35,982 nucleotides of DNA, taken from the NCBI GenBank assembly GCA_031273735.1, contig JAISRI010000094.1:1-35982 (forward strand), read 5' to 3'. Shown here piece after piece: positions 35,278-35,982 of this stretch (position 1 is its first letter; each line of letters begins with the position of its first letter). The translations under genes and the position numbers were made by a program. The DNA is from Helicobacteraceae bacterium. GTDB lineage: Bacteria > Campylobacterota > Campylobacteria > Campylobacterales > SZUA-545. The notes below the pieces were generated by a model, which had not been told where the DNA came from, ran no database searches, and worked only from the letters and a program-made list of their open reading frames with translations.

Positions 35278-35301
35278 ATTAGGATTTTATTAGGACGAGA
35301 T
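35278..35301. other. Candidate attR-type direct repeat
   Basis: ATTAGGATTTTATTAGGACGAGAT, partner of 311-334. Confidence 0.4.
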
Positions 35302-35545
35302 TTTTTTTATAAGTTTTTTTTATAGCCAACGCGCCCTTTCTATGACTGCATTTGTTAGGCTTTTACAAAAATTAAATATAAATTATAGCTTATAGGTTTA
35401 TCGCCGTCTTTACGCTTGCCCAAAACGCTTCCGATCGCGCTATAGCGGCTTATAAAAGCGACAATTTTCAATCGCTATCAAAGAAAACCAATCCCAGCGC
35501 ATTCTTAAACCCGCCTTTAACGTAACAAAACCTACAAACGCCTTC

Positions 35546-35612
35546 ATTCCCGCGAAGCGCTTGCTCCGTAGGAACGCCCAGCGCGGAGGAAAGCGGGAAT
35601 CCAAACCAAAAC
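35546..35612. repeat. Nested palindromic repeat (ATTCCCGC...GCGGGAAT)
   Basis: Outer arms ATTCCCGCG / AGCGGGAATCC around an internal insert; host flank. Confidence 0.65.
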
Positions 35613-35721
35613 TTACGGCATTTAAGTAAGCGATCGGATTATGATAATACAAAATACGCGCGGCTTCCTCCGCGCCTTGCGCTCTTCCGTAGCGCTACGA
35701 AGCGGGCGTTATGCCATATTT

Positions 35722-35768
35722 GGATTCCCGCGATGGCTGGGGACAGCCATCGCTCCGTCGCGGGAATG
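35722..35768. repeat. Nested palindromic repeat (GGATTCCCGCGA...TCGCGGGAATG)
   Basis: Outer 10-bp arms, inner TGGCTG/CAGCCA hairpin. Confidence 0.75.
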
Positions 35769-35862
35769 AGCAAGAGGACGCTAGAATGACGGAGAGAAAA
35801 CGGGAACGACGAAAAAATTGCAAAAAACGACTAAAATCAAAACAAAGAACGGAAAGCAAAAA

Positions 35863-35982
35863 GTGGACGCAAAGTTTATATCGATCGTCGTTAAATTAGC
35901 GGCGGATCGCGGTAAAGATACTTTGCTTGACGCGGCGCAAGTAAAAACTCTTTTAAGCGACTACGCGCAACAAGACTTTGAA
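35863..35982 (+). CDS. Host flank CDS start, unidentified (runs off the window)
   Basis: GTG start with GGAAAG upstream; VDAKFISIVVKLAADRGKDTLLDAAQVKTLLSDYAQQDFE, open to the end. Confidence 0.5.
   Translation, partial: MDAKFISIVVKLAADRGKDTLLDAAQVKTLLSDYAQQDFE

Noticed and set aside
35711-35899. ORF 35711..35899 +
   Set aside because: Runs through the palindromic repeat and Lys/Arg-rich noise; a better host CDS starts at 35863 in another frame.

Overview
The window appears to be one complete, chimeric siphovirus-type prophage of about 35 kb in a bacterial chromosome. The host may be Campylobacterota; that is a guess from protein style only. A sucC 5' end (minus strand) lies at the left edge and an unidentified host CDS start at the right edge. 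Prophage content: a tyrosine integrase on +, then a long leftward block with lambda-type terminase, a replication and early region, a CI-type switch, an accessory region (14.7-17.7 kb), Dam methylase, lysis genes, a GT9-like glycosyltransferase, Cys-rich tail fibre, tail and capsid genes, a displaced tape measure, portal and gpW. The accessory region is the most interesting part. Two short operons share an identical 39-bp promoter/operator, and one encodes a DUF1870/Aca2-like HTH protein after three consecutive perfect hairpins. The region is bracketed by inward-pointing, terminator-ended arrays of CRISPR-repeat-like hairpins ending in GAGGATTGAAAC. The hairpin stems differ in sequence but stay paired, and the 'spacers' resemble each other, so these are not an ordinary CRISPR array. 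They are candidate structured ncRNAs or CRISPR-repeat mimics (RNA anti-CRISPR-like) next to a candidate anti-defence locus. Other notable features are a lambda-like G/GT frameshift on an A9 slippery run, helically phased GTCCC repeats inside the putative replication gene, an att/int split of the head module, and several small ORFs missed by a 60-aa cutoff. All family assignments come from reading motifs; no database search was run.
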